A stretch of 64,000 nucleotides of DNA. It comes from Pseudomonas sp. PD9R. Lineage in GTDB: Bacteria > Pseudomonadota > Gammaproteobacteria > Pseudomonadales > Pseudomonadaceae. Below are positions 35,064 to 44,068 of this stretch, one piece after another. The position numbers and the translations under genes were made by a program. The stretch spans positions 62,001 through 126,000 of the forward strand of contig NZ_JAHTMR010000005.1 of NCBI RefSeq assembly GCF_019200975.1, read 5' to 3'. The notes beneath the pieces are model-generated. The model searched no databases and was not told the DNA's origin. It was given only the letters and a program-made list of their open reading frames with translations. Positions within the stretch are counted from its first letter, which is position 1. Each line of letters starts with the position of its first letter.

Positions 35064-35849
35064 TTACAGATTCTGCGTTACGAACGAGAGCATCTGGTCG
35101 GCGGTGGAGATCACCTTGGAGTTCATCTCGTAAGCGCGTTGAGTGGTGATCATGTTGACCATCTCTTCAACGGTGCTGACGTTGGACGTTTCCAGGGTGT
35201 TCTGCAGCGTGGTACCGAAACCTGCCAGGCCAGGCGTGCCGACTTGCGGCGCACCACTGGCGGCGGTTTCCAGGAACAGGTTGTTACCCACGGCTTGCAG
35301 GCCGGCCGGGTTGATGAAGTCGGCGGTTTGCAGGTTGCCGATCACCTGGCTGGCCGCGTTGCCGGCAACGGTGATGGACACGGTGCCGTCGCGACCGACC
35401 GTGAAGGTCTGGGCGTCGTTGGGAATGACAATCGCCGGTTCCAGCGCAAAGCCGCTGGCGTTGACGATCTGGCCATTGGAGTCGAGGTGGAACGTACCGT
35501 CACGGGTGTAGGACGTGGTGCCGTCCGGTTGCAGGATCTGGAAGAAACCGCGACCGTCGATGGCCATGTCCAGTGGCTGCTCGGTGGTTTGCAGGCTGCC
35601 GGCGGTGAAGTTTTTCTGGGTGCCGACGATACGCACACCCGTACCCAATTGCAGGCCCGACGGCAGTTCGCTGTCCTGGGTCGACTGGGCGCCTGGCTGG
35701 CGTTTGATCTGGTAGAGCAAGTCCTGGAATTCGGCGCGGTCACGTTTGAAACCCGTGGTCGACACGTTGGCCAGGTTGTTGGAAATGGTGGTCAGGTTGG
35801 TGTCCTGGGCGGACAGACCGGTTTTGGCAACCCATAGAGCCGGAAGCAT
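35064..35849 (-). CDS. flgG: Flagellar distal rod protein FlgG
   Basis: The 261 residues start MLPALWVAKTGLSAQDTNLTTISNNLANVST, the rod/hook N-terminal signature. The C-terminal motif NVSTVEEMVNMITTQRAYEMNSKVI is diagnostic. A GAGGAG precedes the ATG. It forms the distal rod between flgF and flgH. Confidence 0.97.
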   Translation of the reverse strand: MLPALWVAKTGLSAQDTNLTTISNNLANVSTTGFKRDRAEFQDLLYQIKRQPGAQSTQDSELPSGLQLGTGVRIVGTQKNFTAGSLQTTEQPLDMAIDGRGFFQILQPDGTTSYTRDGTFHLDSNGQIVNASGFALEPAIVIPNDAQTFTVGRDGTVSITVAGNAASQVIGNLQTADFINPAGLQAVGNNLFLETAASGAPQVGTPGLAGFGTTLQNTLETSNVSTVEEMVNMITTQRAYEMNSKVISTADQMLSFVTQNL

Positions 35850-35894
35850 TCGATTCTCCTCGTGCGCCTGTTTTACGGCGCGACGTTCTGATAA

Positions 35895-36635
35895 TTAGCT
35901 GATCTGCAAGACCCGAGCCATGGCCTGGTCATCGTCTTTGGCGGTGTTCATCATCTTGATATGCAGCTCGAACTGCTTGGACAAGGCCAGCACCGAGGTC
36001 ATTTCTTCCACGGCATTGACGTTGCTCGCTTCGAGGAACCCGGACACCAGTTTGACGTCGGCATCGGCTTGCGCCGGCTTGCCGTCCTTGGTCTGGATCG
36101 ATCCATCCAGGCCTTTGGTCATGTTCTTGATGTCCGGATTGACCAGCTTGATGCGATCGACTTCAGCCATCACGCGCGGACCTTCACCCATCGCACGAAT
36201 GCTGATGGTGCCGTCTTCGCCGACTTCGATCTGCTGCTCGGGTGGCACGGCAATCGGGCCGCCATTGCCGATCACCGGCATGCCGTTGCCGGCCCGCAGC
36301 ACGCCCAGGGCGTCCACGTTCAGACTGCCGGTGCGCACGTAACTTTCACCGCCATCAGGGTTCTGCACCGCCAGCCAGCCGCCACCCTGCACAGCAACAT
36401 CGAGGTCGCGACCGGTTTCGATCAGGGCTCCCTGGGAGAAGTCGGTGGCCGGGCGTTCGGACATCGCAAACGCGCGCGCCGGAAAGCTGTCACCAAACAC
36501 CGGCATCGAACGCGCCTGCTCCAGGTCTTTCTGGAAGCCGTTGGTAGAGATGTTCGCGAGGTTGTTGGCATGAGCCTTTTGCGCCAGTGCATTCTGGCTG
36601 GCGCCGGTCATTGCCACATAAAGGTACTTGTCCAC
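35895..36635 (-). CDS. flgF: Flagellar proximal rod protein FlgF
   Basis: Proximal rod subunit of 246 residues. The GTG at 36635, preceded by AGAGGAAAG, gives the family N-terminus (M/V)DKYLYVAMTGASQNALAQKAHANNLANIST; the open frame extends upstream without support. The C-terminal NVNAVEEMTSVLALSKQFELHIKMM motif is as expected. It is the first gene of flgFGHIJKL and follows a sigma-54-like promoter at 36692-36707. Confidence 0.95.
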   Translation of the reverse strand: MDKYLYVAMTGASQNALAQKAHANNLANISTNGFQKDLEQARSMPVFGDSFPARAFAMSERPATDFSQGALIETGRDLDVAVQGGGWLAVQNPDGGESYVRTGSLNVDALGVLRAGNGMPVIGNGGPIAVPPEQQIEVGEDGTISIRAMGEGPRVMAEVDRIKLVNPDIKNMTKGLDGSIQTKDGKPAQADADVKLVSGFLEASNVNAVEEMTSVLALSKQFELHIKMMNTAKDDDQAMARVLQIS

Positions 36636-36691
36636 AATCTTTCCTCTGCCTGCCGGACGTTTGCCGCCCGCTGCTGTACTGATGAGCCATA

Positions 36692-36707
36692 AGCAATTTG
36701 CAGACCA
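36692..36707 (-). promoter_or_regulatory. Sigma-54-like promoter of flgFGHIJKL
   Basis: The minus strand reads TGGTCTGCAAATTGCT, with exact GG-N10-GC spacing and a good -12 (TTGCT). The -24 element departs from TGGCAC after TGG. It lies 57 bp from the flgF GTG. In P. aeruginosa this operon is RpoN- and FleR-dependent. Confidence 0.65.
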
Positions 36708-36822
36708 ACTTGTTTTTTGCGGCGCGGGGCCCGGCAAATAAAGGACTTGGAGGATTCAGAGGGAATTCGAGGAATGTATCAAAGACGAAAAACCGGCGGT
36801 GTTATGCCGTTTCGCGGCAACA

Positions 36823-36898
36823 GATCAAAAGATCGCAGCCTGCGGCAGCGCCTGCATTGAACTCTGTAGGAGCTGCCGCAGGCTGCGATCTTTTGATC
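36823..36898. repeat. REPIN, GCAGCCTGCGGCAGC family, copy 1
   Basis: Two 34-bp arms (starting GATCAAAAGATCGCAGCCTG) face each other with an 8-bp spacer, ending 1 bp before the phhR stop codon. Six further copies lie at 41294, 49184, 54805, 57032, 61367 and 63206. The large hairpin may also serve as the phhR terminator. Confidence 0.88.
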
Positions 36899-36899
36899 T

Positions 36900-38459
36900 T
36901 CAGCTTAGGTCCTTGCCAACCTCATACTCACGCAACTTATTGGCAATGGTCGTATGCGAAACCCCCAACCGCTTGCCCAGTTGCCGACTGCTCGGATGCT
37001 CGGAATACAAACGCTCCAGCACCGCTTTCTCGAATCGCCCGACAATCTCGTCCAGCCCACCCTCCAACGAAAAATCGCCAAGCGGCTGACGCACGCCGTA
37101 GTCCGGCAAACGAATATGCTCGGCCTTGACCGTGCCGCCCTCACACAGGGAAACCGCCTGGAACAGCACGTTTTCCAACTGCCGTACGTTGCCAGGCCAG
37201 TGGTAATGACTCAGCCGCTCCATGGCCGCCGGCGCGAGTTTCGGCAGCGGACAACCGATCTGCCGACTGGCCTGATCGAGGAAATGCTCCACCAGCGGCG
37301 TCAAACCGTCGAGGCATTCGCGCAGCGGCGGGATGTGCAGCGACAACACGTTCAAGCGGTGATACAGGTCCTGGCGAAACTCGCCGCGCGCGCACAACTC
37401 GGACAGGTCGACCTGCGTCGCGCAGATCACCCGCACATCGAGGTAAACCTCTTCATCACTGCCTACACGACGGAAGCAGCCGTCCTGCAGGAAGCGCAGC
37501 AATTTCACCTGCAAGCGCGGGCTCATTTCCCCGACGCCATCGAGAAACAGCGTACCGCCCGCCGTCAGCTCCAACAGGCCGAGCTTGCCTTCGGCTCGCG
37601 CCCCTTCGAAAGCGCCGGGACCGTAGCCGAACAGTTCGGTCTCGGCCATGGACTCCGGCAGGCCGGCGCAATTGAGCGCCATTAAGGGTGACTGCCCACG
37701 CGGACTGGCCAGGTGACAGGCTCGCGCCAACAACTCTTTTCCGGTCCCGGTTTCGCCTTCTATCAATAACGGCGCATCGAGCGGCGCCATGCGCCGGGCT
37801 TCACGCACCACGGCCGCCATCACTTTCGAACTCTGAAAGATGCTGTCGAAGCCGCGCAATTCCTGTTTGCGCACGTTATAGATGCGCTCGCCTACGCGGT
37901 CCGCGCGGTGCAGCGTCAGCACCGCGCCGGCCATGGCTTCGCTGTCGTCATGCTCCGATTGCAGCGGCGCAATGTCGGCCAGGAACACGTCGCCCTTGAC
38001 CTTGACGCGCAGCCCATTGATCCGCGATTTATTGGCGCGCACCAGTTCCGGCAAATCGAAGTCTTCGGCATACCGCGACAACGGAATCCCCGGCACTTCA
38101 TCGACGCGCACGCCCAGCAACTGCGCCGCCGCGCGGTTGGCCGCAACGATGGAACCACCCATGTCGATCGACAGCACCGGAAACTCCAGGGCGCCGAGCA
38201 AGGCATTGAGCTCCATGTGCCGACGCTCGCTGGGCATCAGCCCTACACGCTTGACGCCGAAGACCCCGGCAATCGACTCGAATTTCGGTCGCAGCGCCTG
38301 GAACTGAATGTTGATCAGATTCGGGCAGTGCAGGTAAATCGCGTTGCCATGCTCACCGCCCACCTCACCGCGAGCGACGTTGATGCCGTACTCCACCAAC
38401 AAATTGAGAATGTCGCGCAGGATGCCGATGCGGTTCTGGCAGTGAACTTTGATACGCAT
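36900..38459 (-). CDS. phhR: Aromatic amino acid regulator PhhR (TyrR family)
   Basis: Regulator of phenylalanine and tyrosine catabolism. ATG at 38459 gives 519 residues, the family length: an ACT domain (about 1-75, MRIKVHCQNRIGILRDIL), a PAS domain (about 80-190), an AAA+ domain (about 205-430, Walker A GETGTGKE) and a Fis-type helix-turn-helix (about 485-515). The sigma-54 contact loop GAFTGA is replaced by GAFEGA. That is characteristic of TyrR-type proteins that do not act as classical RpoN activators. It is divergent from phhABC. Confidence 0.95.
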   Translation of the reverse strand: MRIKVHCQNRIGILRDILNLLVEYGINVARGEVGGEHGNAIYLHCPNLINIQFQALRPKFESIAGVFGVKRVGLMPSERRHMELNALLGALEFPVLSIDMGGSIVAANRAAAQLLGVRVDEVPGIPLSRYAEDFDLPELVRANKSRINGLRVKVKGDVFLADIAPLQSEHDDSEAMAGAVLTLHRADRVGERIYNVRKQELRGFDSIFQSSKVMAAVVREARRMAPLDAPLLIEGETGTGKELLARACHLASPRGQSPLMALNCAGLPESMAETELFGYGPGAFEGARAEGKLGLLELTAGGTLFLDGVGEMSPRLQVKLLRFLQDGCFRRVGSDEEVYLDVRVICATQVDLSELCARGEFRQDLYHRLNVLSLHIPPLRECLDGLTPLVEHFLDQASRQIGCPLPKLAPAAMERLSHYHWPGNVRQLENVLFQAVSLCEGGTVKAEHIRLPDYGVRQPLGDFSLEGGLDEIVGRFEKAVLERLYSEHPSSRQLGKRLGVSHTTIANKLREYEVGKDLS

Positions 38460-38486
38460 GTAAAAGACCTGACAAACGATGATTGA

Positions 38487-38577
38487 CCTGTGGGAGCCAG
38501 CCTGCTGGCGATGGCGTCGCATCAGGCCCTATTGATGTCGAAGACACACCGCTTTCGCCAGCAGGCGCTCCCACAGG
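38487..38577. repeat. REPIN, CTGTGGGAGC / GCTGGCGA family
   Basis: Inverted arms starting CCTGTGGGAGCCAGCCTGCT and ending in its approximate reverse complement, about 30 bp apart. It is the only copy of this family in the window. Confidence 0.75.
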
Positions 38578-38688
38578 GTTAACGCCCGATTTTTCTGATC
38601 AGGCACGCAGATAGTCGTCAAGATTATGTGACAGTCAAAGCGCTTTTCAAACCGTCAAATCTCAATAGCTGCGCGACACCGGCCAATT

Positions 38689-38706
38689 CGTAACGAATAC
38701 TTTACG
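38689..38706 (+). promoter_or_regulatory. Probable PhhR (TyrR-like) operator upstream of phhA
   Basis: CGTAAC-GAATAC-TTTACG fits the TyrR box form TGTAAA-N6-TTTACA with symmetric half-sites and 6-bp spacing. It lies 122 bp upstream of the phhA ATG, next to the gene for its likely regulator. Confidence 0.6.
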
Positions 38707-38827
38707 ATTTTCGAGGATTTTTCCTATGCGAGGCACTTGCCTCCTGCTGCAATGCCGAAATCCTTGAGGTATTTCTAAGTCCATAGCTGGACATAACAAG
38801 AACGAATCCCCCTCTCAGGAGAGCAGC

Positions 38828-39619
38828 ATGAAGCAGACGCAATACGTGGCTCGCGAGCCCGATGCGCAAGGTTTTATCGACTACACCGCCGAAGAGCACG
38901 CGGTGTGGAACACGCTGATCACTCGCCAACTGAAAGTGATCGAAGGGCGTGCGTGCCAGGAATACCTGGACGGTATCGAAAAACTCGGTCTGCCCCACGA
39001 CCGCATTCCACAACTGGGCGAGATCAATAGGGTCCTCGGTGAAACCACCGGCTGGCAGGTCGCCCGGGTGCCCGCGCTGATCCCCTTCCAGACATTTTTC
39101 GAATTGCTCGCCAACAAGCAGTTTCCGGTGGCAACGTTTATTCGTACCCGCGAAGAGCTGGATTACTTGCAAGAGCCGGACATTTTCCACGAGATCTTCG
39201 GCCACTGTCCGCTGCTGACCAACCCCTGGTTCGCCGAATTCACCCACACCTACGGCAAACTTGGCCTACAGGCTTCCAAGGAAGAACGCGTCTACCTGGC
39301 GCGTCTGTACTGGATGACCATCGAGTTCGGCCTGGTGCAAACCCCGCAAGGCCGACGCATCTACGGTGGCGGCATTCTGTCCTCACCAAAAGAAACCGTT
39401 TACAGCCTGTCGGACGAACCTGAGCATCAGGCCTTCGACCCACTGGAATGCATGCGCACGCCGTACCGCATCGACATATTGCAGCCGCTGTACTTCGTCC
39501 TGCCGGACCTCAAGCGCCTGTTCGATCTCGCCCACGAAGACATCATGGGCATGGTCAAGCAAGGCATGCAGATGGGGTTGCACGCACCGAAATTTCCGCC
39601 GAAGCCAAAAGCGGCGTGA
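38828..39619 (+). CDS. phhA: Phenylalanine-4-hydroxylase PhhA
   Basis: Pterin-dependent iron monooxygenase that converts phenylalanine to tyrosine. The 263 residues are the catalytic core only, as in other bacterial enzymes. The iron ligands are visible: His121 and His126 in DIFHEIFGHCP, and Glu166 in YWMTIEFGLV. It is first in phhABC; CAGGAG precedes the ATG. Confidence 0.97.
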   Translation: MKQTQYVAREPDAQGFIDYTAEEHAVWNTLITRQLKVIEGRACQEYLDGIEKLGLPHDRIPQLGEINRVLGETTGWQVARVPALIPFQTFFELLANKQFPVATFIRTREELDYLQEPDIFHEIFGHCPLLTNPWFAEFTHTYGKLGLQASKEERVYLARLYWMTIEFGLVQTPQGRRIYGGGILSSPKETVYSLSDEPEHQAFDPLECMRTPYRIDILQPLYFVLPDLKRLFDLAHEDIMGMVKQGMQMGLHAPKFPPKPKAA

Positions 39620-39723
39620 TCCGCGACTTTTAAGATCAAGTGAGTCTGTCAGCAATCCACGCTTTGCTTTAGCGTGGTGACATTGACGACCGAATGCCAA
39701 TAATTCGATTTCAGGAATCCATC

Positions 39724-40080
39724 ATGTCCACATTGAACCAAGCCCACTGCGAAGCCTGCCAAGCCGGCGCCCCACAAGTCAGCGACGAAGAGTTGCCGAC
39801 CCTGATCAAGCAGATCCCGGACTGGAACATCGAAGTACGCGACGGCATCATGCAGCTGGAAAAAATCTTCCTGTTCAAAAACTTCAAGCACGCCCTGGCG
39901 TTCACCAACGCCGTCGGTGAAATTTCCGAGGCCGAAGGTCACCACCCTGGCCTGCTGACCGAGTGGGGCTCGGTCACCGTGACCTGGTGGAGCCACTCGA
40001 TCAAAGGCCTGCACCGCAACGACTTCATCATGGCTGCGCGCACTGACGAAGTGGCCAAGGACGCCGAGGGCCGCAAATAA
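39724..40080 (+). CDS. phhB: Pterin-4-alpha-carbinolamine dehydratase PhhB
   Basis: Recycles the 4a-hydroxy-tetrahydropterin formed by PhhA. The 118 residues from ATG at 39724 contain the family motif [36 protein letters not shown]. It is 104 bp after phhA, and its stop overlaps the phhC start (TAATG). Confidence 0.96.
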   Translation: MSTLNQAHCEACQAGAPQVSDEELPTLIKQIPDWNIEVRDGIMQLEKIFLFKNFKHALAFTNAVGEISEAEGHHPGLLTEWGSVTVTWWSHSIKGLHRNDFIMAARTDEVAKDAEGRK

Positions 40081-41273
40081 TGCACTTCGACGCCATCGGC
40101 CGGGTGCCCGGCGACCCGATCCTCGGTCTGATGGAGGCCTATGCGCAGGACCCTAACCCGCGCAAATTCGATCTCGGCGTGGGTGTCTATAAAGACGCCC
40201 AAGGCCTGACGTCGATTCCCCAGGCCGTAAAACTCGCCGAAGCGCGACTGGTGGATCGTCAGACCACCAAGACCTACATCGGTGGTCATGGTGATGCGGC
40301 CTTCGGCAAAGTCATCAGTGAACTGGTGCTCGGTGCCCAGTCAGAGCTGATCAGTGAAAAACGCGCCGGGGCCACCCAAACGCCGGGCGGCACTGGCGCG
40401 CTGCGCTTGAGCGCGGATTTCATCGCCCAATGCCTTCCGGGCCGTGGCGTATGGCTGAGCAACCCGACCTGGCCGATCCACGAAACCATTTTCGCGGCAG
40501 CCAAGGTCAAGGTCAGCCATTACCCTTATGTGGGCAGCGACAACCGTCTCGACGTCGATGCCATGCTCGCAGTACTCAGCGAAGCACCGAAGGGCGACGT
40601 GGTATTGCTGCACGCCTGCTGCCACAACCCGACCGGTTTCGATCTGACCCAAGACGACTGGCACCGAGTGCTGGACGTGGTGCGCAAGCGTGAACTGCTG
40701 CCGCTAATCGACTTCGCCTACCAGGGTTTCGGCGATGGCCTGGAGCAGGACGCCTGGTCTACCCGACTGTTCGCGACCGAGTTGCCGGAAGTGCTGATCA
40801 CCAGTTCCTGCTCGAAGAACTTCGGTCTTTATCGCGACCGCACCGGTGCGCTGATTGTCTGCGCGAAAAACGCCGACAAACTGACGGATATCCGCAGCCA
40901 ACTGGCCAACATCGCTCGTAATCTGTGGTCGACGCCACCCGATCATGGCGCTGCAGTGGTGGCGACCATTCTTGGCGATCCGGAACTGAAAAGTCTCTGG
41001 GCCGACGAAGTTGAAACCATGCGCTCGCGTATTGCCCAATTGCGCAGCGGCCTGGTGGAAGCACTTGAATCGCACGGTTTACGCGAGCGTTTTGCGCACA
41101 TTGGTGTGCAGCGCGGGATGTTTTCCTACACCGGGTTGACGCCTGAACAAGTGAAAAACCTGCGGGACAATCACAGCGTGTACATGGTCAGCTCCGGCCG
41201 GGCCAACGTGGCCGGGATTGATGCCACGCGCCTGGATTTGCTGGCCGAGGCAATCGCCGAAGTCTGCAAGTAA
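40080..41273 (+). CDS. phhC: Aromatic amino acid aminotransferase PhhC
   Basis: Class I PLP aminotransferase of 397 residues, acting on tyrosine and phenylalanine in the catabolic route. The PLP lysine is Lys246 in SSCSKNFGLYRDR; the N-terminal GVGVYKDAQG and the C-terminal MFSYTGLT segments are those of the AspC/TyrB subfamily. Its ATG shares one base with the phhB stop, implying reinitiation. A REPIN follows the stop. Confidence 0.95.
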   Translation: MHFDAIGRVPGDPILGLMEAYAQDPNPRKFDLGVGVYKDAQGLTSIPQAVKLAEARLVDRQTTKTYIGGHGDAAFGKVISELVLGAQSELISEKRAGATQTPGGTGALRLSADFIAQCLPGRGVWLSNPTWPIHETIFAAAKVKVSHYPYVGSDNRLDVDAMLAVLSEAPKGDVVLLHACCHNPTGFDLTQDDWHRVLDVVRKRELLPLIDFAYQGFGDGLEQDAWSTRLFATELPEVLITSSCSKNFGLYRDRTGALIVCAKNADKLTDIRSQLANIARNLWSTPPDHGAAVVATILGDPELKSLWADEVETMRSRIAQLRSGLVEALESHGLRERFAHIGVQRGMFSYTGLTPEQVKNLRDNHSVYMVSSGRANVAGIDATRLDLLAEAIAEVCK

Positions 41274-41293
41274 CCCCCTGCTGCCCTCCTCCC

Positions 41294-41381
41294 CTGCAGG
41301 AGCTGCCGAAGGCTGCGATTTTCTGATCTTGCTTATATAAATCAAAAGATCGCAGCCTCGTTTCACTCCACAGCTCCTACG
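41294..41381. repeat. REPIN, GCAGCCTGCGGCAGC family, copy 2 (degenerate right arm)
   Basis: The left arm CTGCAGGAGCTGCCGAAGGC is close to the family. The right arm reads GATCGCAGCCTCGTTTCAC, a variant also seen in copy 5. It lies 20 bp after the phhC stop. Confidence 0.8.
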
Positions 41382-41430
41382 GCGGGAGTCATCAACACCT
41401 AGATCTGTCTATACAACCCCATCCGTCGAA

Positions 41431-41456
41431 ACAAATGGATATAAAAGTCTATTTGT
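41431..41456. promoter_or_regulatory. Imperfect palindrome upstream of the 43-codon ORF
   Basis: ACAAATGGA and TCTATTTGT form a 9-bp near-perfect inverted repeat with an 8-base AT-rich spacer, 86 bp upstream of the small ORF. It has operator-like geometry, but no regulator is implied by the context. Confidence 0.35.
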
Positions 41457-41541
41457 CATTTCCCGTGCTGTATCCTGCCGAGGCTTTTTTAAAAGCGCGG
41501 ATCTACCAGATCTATCAACAGACTTAGCGAGGAGCGCGACC

Positions 41542-41673
41542 ATGCACGAGATTCCGAATCTCCCCTTCCCAAGCCTGCACGAACCTGAGCAGACGACCAC
41601 GCAACAAGCCGGTGCCCAACAGCCCGAGCCGAAAGAAGCCACTGACAGTCGAAAGGCTGACAGCGAAGACTGA
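41542..41673 (+). CDS. Candidate 43-residue small protein
   Basis: ATG at 41542 is preceded by GCGAGGAGCGCGACC, a strong ribosome binding site. The product is hydrophilic, rich in Gln, Glu, Pro and Thr (MHEIPNLPFPSLHEPEQ and on), and probably disordered. No family is recognised. It precedes another small gene, with a long hairpin between them. Confidence 0.55.
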   Translation: MHEIPNLPFPSLHEPEQTTTQQAGAQQPEPKEATDSRKADSED

Positions 41674-41692
41674 AACACCCGCCGTACAGACC

Positions 41693-41724
41693 GTGTGGAA
41701 AGCGCTAACATGCGCTTTCCACAC
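41693..41724. terminator. 13-bp perfect hairpin between two small genes
   Basis: GTGTGGAAAGCGC and its exact complement flank a 6-base loop. No U-tract follows, so it may be a Rho-independent terminator without a tail, an mRNA stabiliser or a processing site. Confidence 0.5.
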
Positions 41725-41747
41725 CGCCTGAACAGTGAGCCTTCCCC

Positions 41748-41933
41748 ATGACCGACGACTTTAGCGAAGCGCAGGCCAGCGTTCTGATCGGCACCGCCGA
41801 AAAAATGATCGAGATCTGGAATCGCCTCTCCCCCGAAAAACAAGCCACTTTGCTTGCCCGTTTCGGCAGTGAAGAAAATGCGCTGGCCGCCCTGGTCACC
41901 ACGCAATTGGTGGCGCCTGCCAAACCCGACTGA
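41748..41933 (+). CDS. 61-residue conserved-looking hypothetical protein
   Basis: Short acidic, predicted helical protein (MTDDFSEAQASVLIGTAEKM and on) ending in a Pro/Lys tail. Codon use matches the neighbours. No domain was recognised. It lies 100 bp before the MFS gene on the same strand. Confidence 0.65.
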   Translation: MTDDFSEAQASVLIGTAEKMIEIWNRLSPEKQATLLARFGSEENALAALVTTQLVAPAKPD

Positions 41934-42032
41934 TCCCGTTCGGCAAATAGTTTTACTTTTTCACAACCCACGACCGCCCGCGCCGTTATCATAAGCAGCC
42001 TATCTATCCTGCTTTCCCGTGGACCTTTACCC

Positions 42033-43232
42033 ATGTCTGAAAACCAGCGCCCCTTGGCGGTCACGCTGCAAGTTGTCTCCATCGTTTTATTTACCTTTAT
42101 CGGCTACCTGAACATCGGGATTCCCCTCGCCGTACTGCCCGGTTACGTCCACAGCGACCTCGGCTTCGGCGCGGTGATCGCAGGTTTGGTCATCAGCGTG
42201 CAATACCTCGCCACCCTGCTCAGCCGTCCGTACGCCGGGAAAATCATCGATAACAAAGGCAGCAAACTGGCGGTGATGTACGGCCTCGCCGGTTGTGGCC
42301 TGAGCGGTGTGTTCATGCTGATTTCGGCCTGGACGCAAAGCCTGCCGATGGTGAGCCTGACCAGCTTGTTGATCGGTCGTCTGGTCCTCGGCAGCGCGGA
42401 AAGCCTGGTGGGCTCCGGTTCGATTGGCTGGGGCATCGGCCGGGTTGGTGCGGCCAACACCGCCAAGGTTATCTCCTGGAACGGCATTGCCAGTTACGGC
42501 GCGCTGGCGGTCGGGGCGCCGCTGGGCGTGCTGCTGGTCAATAAAATGGGTTTGTGGAGCATGGGGGTCAGCATTGTGTTGCTGGCCGTGTTTGGCCTGC
42601 TGCTGGCGTGGCCGAAAACCGCTGCACCGATTGTTGTCGGCGAGCGCTTGCCGTTCATGCACGTGCTCGGGCGGGTGCTGCCCCACGGTTGCGGCCTGGC
42701 ATTGGGCTCCATCGGCTTCGGTACCATCGCCACCTTTATCACCCTGTATTACGCCACTCAGCATTGGGAAAACGCGGTGCTGTGCCTGAGTTTATTTGGT
42801 GCCAGTTTCATCGGCGCGCGGCTGCTGTTCGGCAACCTGATCAACCGCCTCGGCGGCTTTCGTGTGGCGATTGCCTGCCTGTCGGTGGAAGTTTTGGGCC
42901 TGTTGCTGCTGTGGCTGGCACCGGACGCGCATTGGGCGCTGGCGGGTGCGGCGCTGAGTGGTTTTGGCTTCTCACTGGTGTTTCCGGCACTGGGGGTTGA
43001 GGCAGTCAATCTGGTGCCCGCCTCCAGTCGTGGTGCGGCGGTGGGGGCTTACTCGTTGTTCATCGACTTGTCGCTGGGGATCACCGGGCCACTGGCCGGT
43101 GCAATTGCGGCGGGGTTTGGTTTCGCTTCAATCTTCCTGTTCGCCGCTCTCGCCGCGTTGAGCGGTTTGATGCTGAGCATTTACTTGTACCGGCAGGCAC
43201 CGAAGCAACGCGAAGCACGGATGTCTAACTAG
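42033..43232 (+). CDS. MFS transporter, YfcJ/YhhS type
   Basis: The 399 residues have about 12 hydrophobic segments and the MFS loop signature [20 protein letters not shown] after the second helix. Overall it resembles the E. coli YfcJ/YhhS group of putative sugar or drug efflux carriers. The substrate is unknown. Its 3' end overlaps the convergent arfB stop by 4 bp. Confidence 0.88.
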   Translation: MSENQRPLAVTLQVVSIVLFTFIGYLNIGIPLAVLPGYVHSDLGFGAVIAGLVISVQYLATLLSRPYAGKIIDNKGSKLAVMYGLAGCGLSGVFMLISAWTQSLPMVSLTSLLIGRLVLGSAESLVGSGSIGWGIGRVGAANTAKVISWNGIASYGALAVGAPLGVLLVNKMGLWSMGVSIVLLAVFGLLLAWPKTAAPIVVGERLPFMHVLGRVLPHGCGLALGSIGFGTIATFITLYYATQHWENAVLCLSLFGASFIGARLLFGNLINRLGGFRVAIACLSVEVLGLLLLWLAPDAHWALAGAALSGFGFSLVFPALGVEAVNLVPASSRGAAVGAYSLFIDLSLGITGPLAGAIAAGFGFASIFLFAALAALSGLMLSIYLYRQAPKQREARMSN

Positions 43233-43642
43233 AAATCTACCTTGCCGCGTCCGGCCTTGATGTTGCCGCGCTTGCTCTTGGATTCGAGCCGACGAGTCTT
43301 CGAACCGAGGGTTGGTTTGGTCGGGCGGCGTTTCTTTTCGACCTTGGTGGCGCTGAGGATCAGCTCGGTCAAGCGCTCCAGCGCATCGGCCCGGTTCTGT
43401 TCCTGGGTCCGGTATTGCTGAGCCTTGATGATCAACACGCCTTCGCTGGTGATGCGACTGTCACGCAGCGCCAGCAGCCGCTCCTTGTAGAACTCGGGCA
43501 AGGACGAGGCCGGTATGTCGAAACGCAGGTGCACGGCACTGGAGACCTTGTTGACGTTCTGCCCACCGGCGCCCTGGGCACGAATGGCCGTCAATTCGAT
43601 CTCGGCATCCGGCAGATGCACATTGTTGGAAATCACCAGCAT
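43229..43642 (-). CDS. arfB: Ribosome rescue hydrolase ArfB (YaeJ)
   Basis: Peptidyl-tRNA hydrolase that releases stalled ribosomes without a stop codon. ATG at 43642 gives 137 residues with the catalytic GGQ at 26-28 ([16 protein letters not shown]). The C-terminal Lys/Arg-rich tail ([24 protein letters not shown]) enters the empty mRNA channel. A homologue lies close to aroP2 in P. aeruginosa as well. Confidence 0.95.
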   Translation of the reverse strand: MLVISNNVHLPDAEIELTAIRAQGAGGQNVNKVSSAVHLRFDIPASSLPEFYKERLLALRDSRITSEGVLIIKAQQYRTQEQNRADALERLTELILSATKVEKKRRPTKPTLGSKTRRLESKSKRGNIKAGRGKVDF

Positions 43643-43837
43643 GGAAAAGCGTCCGTATTCAGAGCGTGCAGGATACCGCGAATGTCGGTCTGAATTGCAG
43701 ATGATCACCGAGACAGACGAGACTTTGAAAGCACTCAGACTTTTCTTACAGCGTCGTCGGATTTACAAAATGGAAGTTGCCTTGTCTCGAATGACGACAC
43801 TAGTCTAAGGGTTCGCATCAACGGGTCAGGTTAGCTA

Positions 43838-44047
43838 ATGAACTTTGAAAATATTCGCTATCACATAGCGGTAACGTTATTGGTTTTAGGTACCTGTGGA
43901 TTACCTTCAGGTCTTGCTGTCTGGGGGATAACAAGTGTTGTCCACATTAGCGACAGATACCTAGATGCCGCTTACTTGATCACATACATAATTTTTGTTT
44001 TTCTTGGGTTGCGATTTTACATCCCCAGGATGCGCGGTAAGACATAA
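43838..44047 (+). CDS. Small two-helix membrane protein, possible immunity protein
   Basis: The 69 residues have two hydrophobic helices (about 9-35 and 44-62) and a basic C-terminus (RFYIPRMRGKT). The DNA is clearly AT-richer than the flanks. It is convergent with the DUF4225 gene, ending 21 bp from that stop. No family is recognised. A role as the immunity partner of the DUF4225 protein is inference from size, topology and position only. Confidence 0.55.
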   Translation: MNFENIRYHIAVTLLVLGTCGLPSGLAVWGITSVVHISDRYLDAAYLITYIIFVFLGLRFYIPRMRGKT

Positions 44048-44068
44048 GAAAATTTAACGCGTCAAAGT

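Larger units (their letters stand above)
38460..38827. other. 368-bp phhR-phhA divergent control region
   Basis: Holds a REPIN at 38487-38577 near phhR and a TyrR-like box at 38689-38706. A perfect sigma-54 promoter was looked for in front of phhA and not found. The region after the box (38707-38827) contains the phhA ribosome binding site (CTCAGGAGAGCAGC) and no ORF. Confidence 0.6.

Noticed and set aside
38729-38755. GAGGCACTTGCCTCC region as a sigma-54 promoter for phhA
   Set aside because: GG-N10 is followed by CT, not GC, so the essential -12 element is missing.
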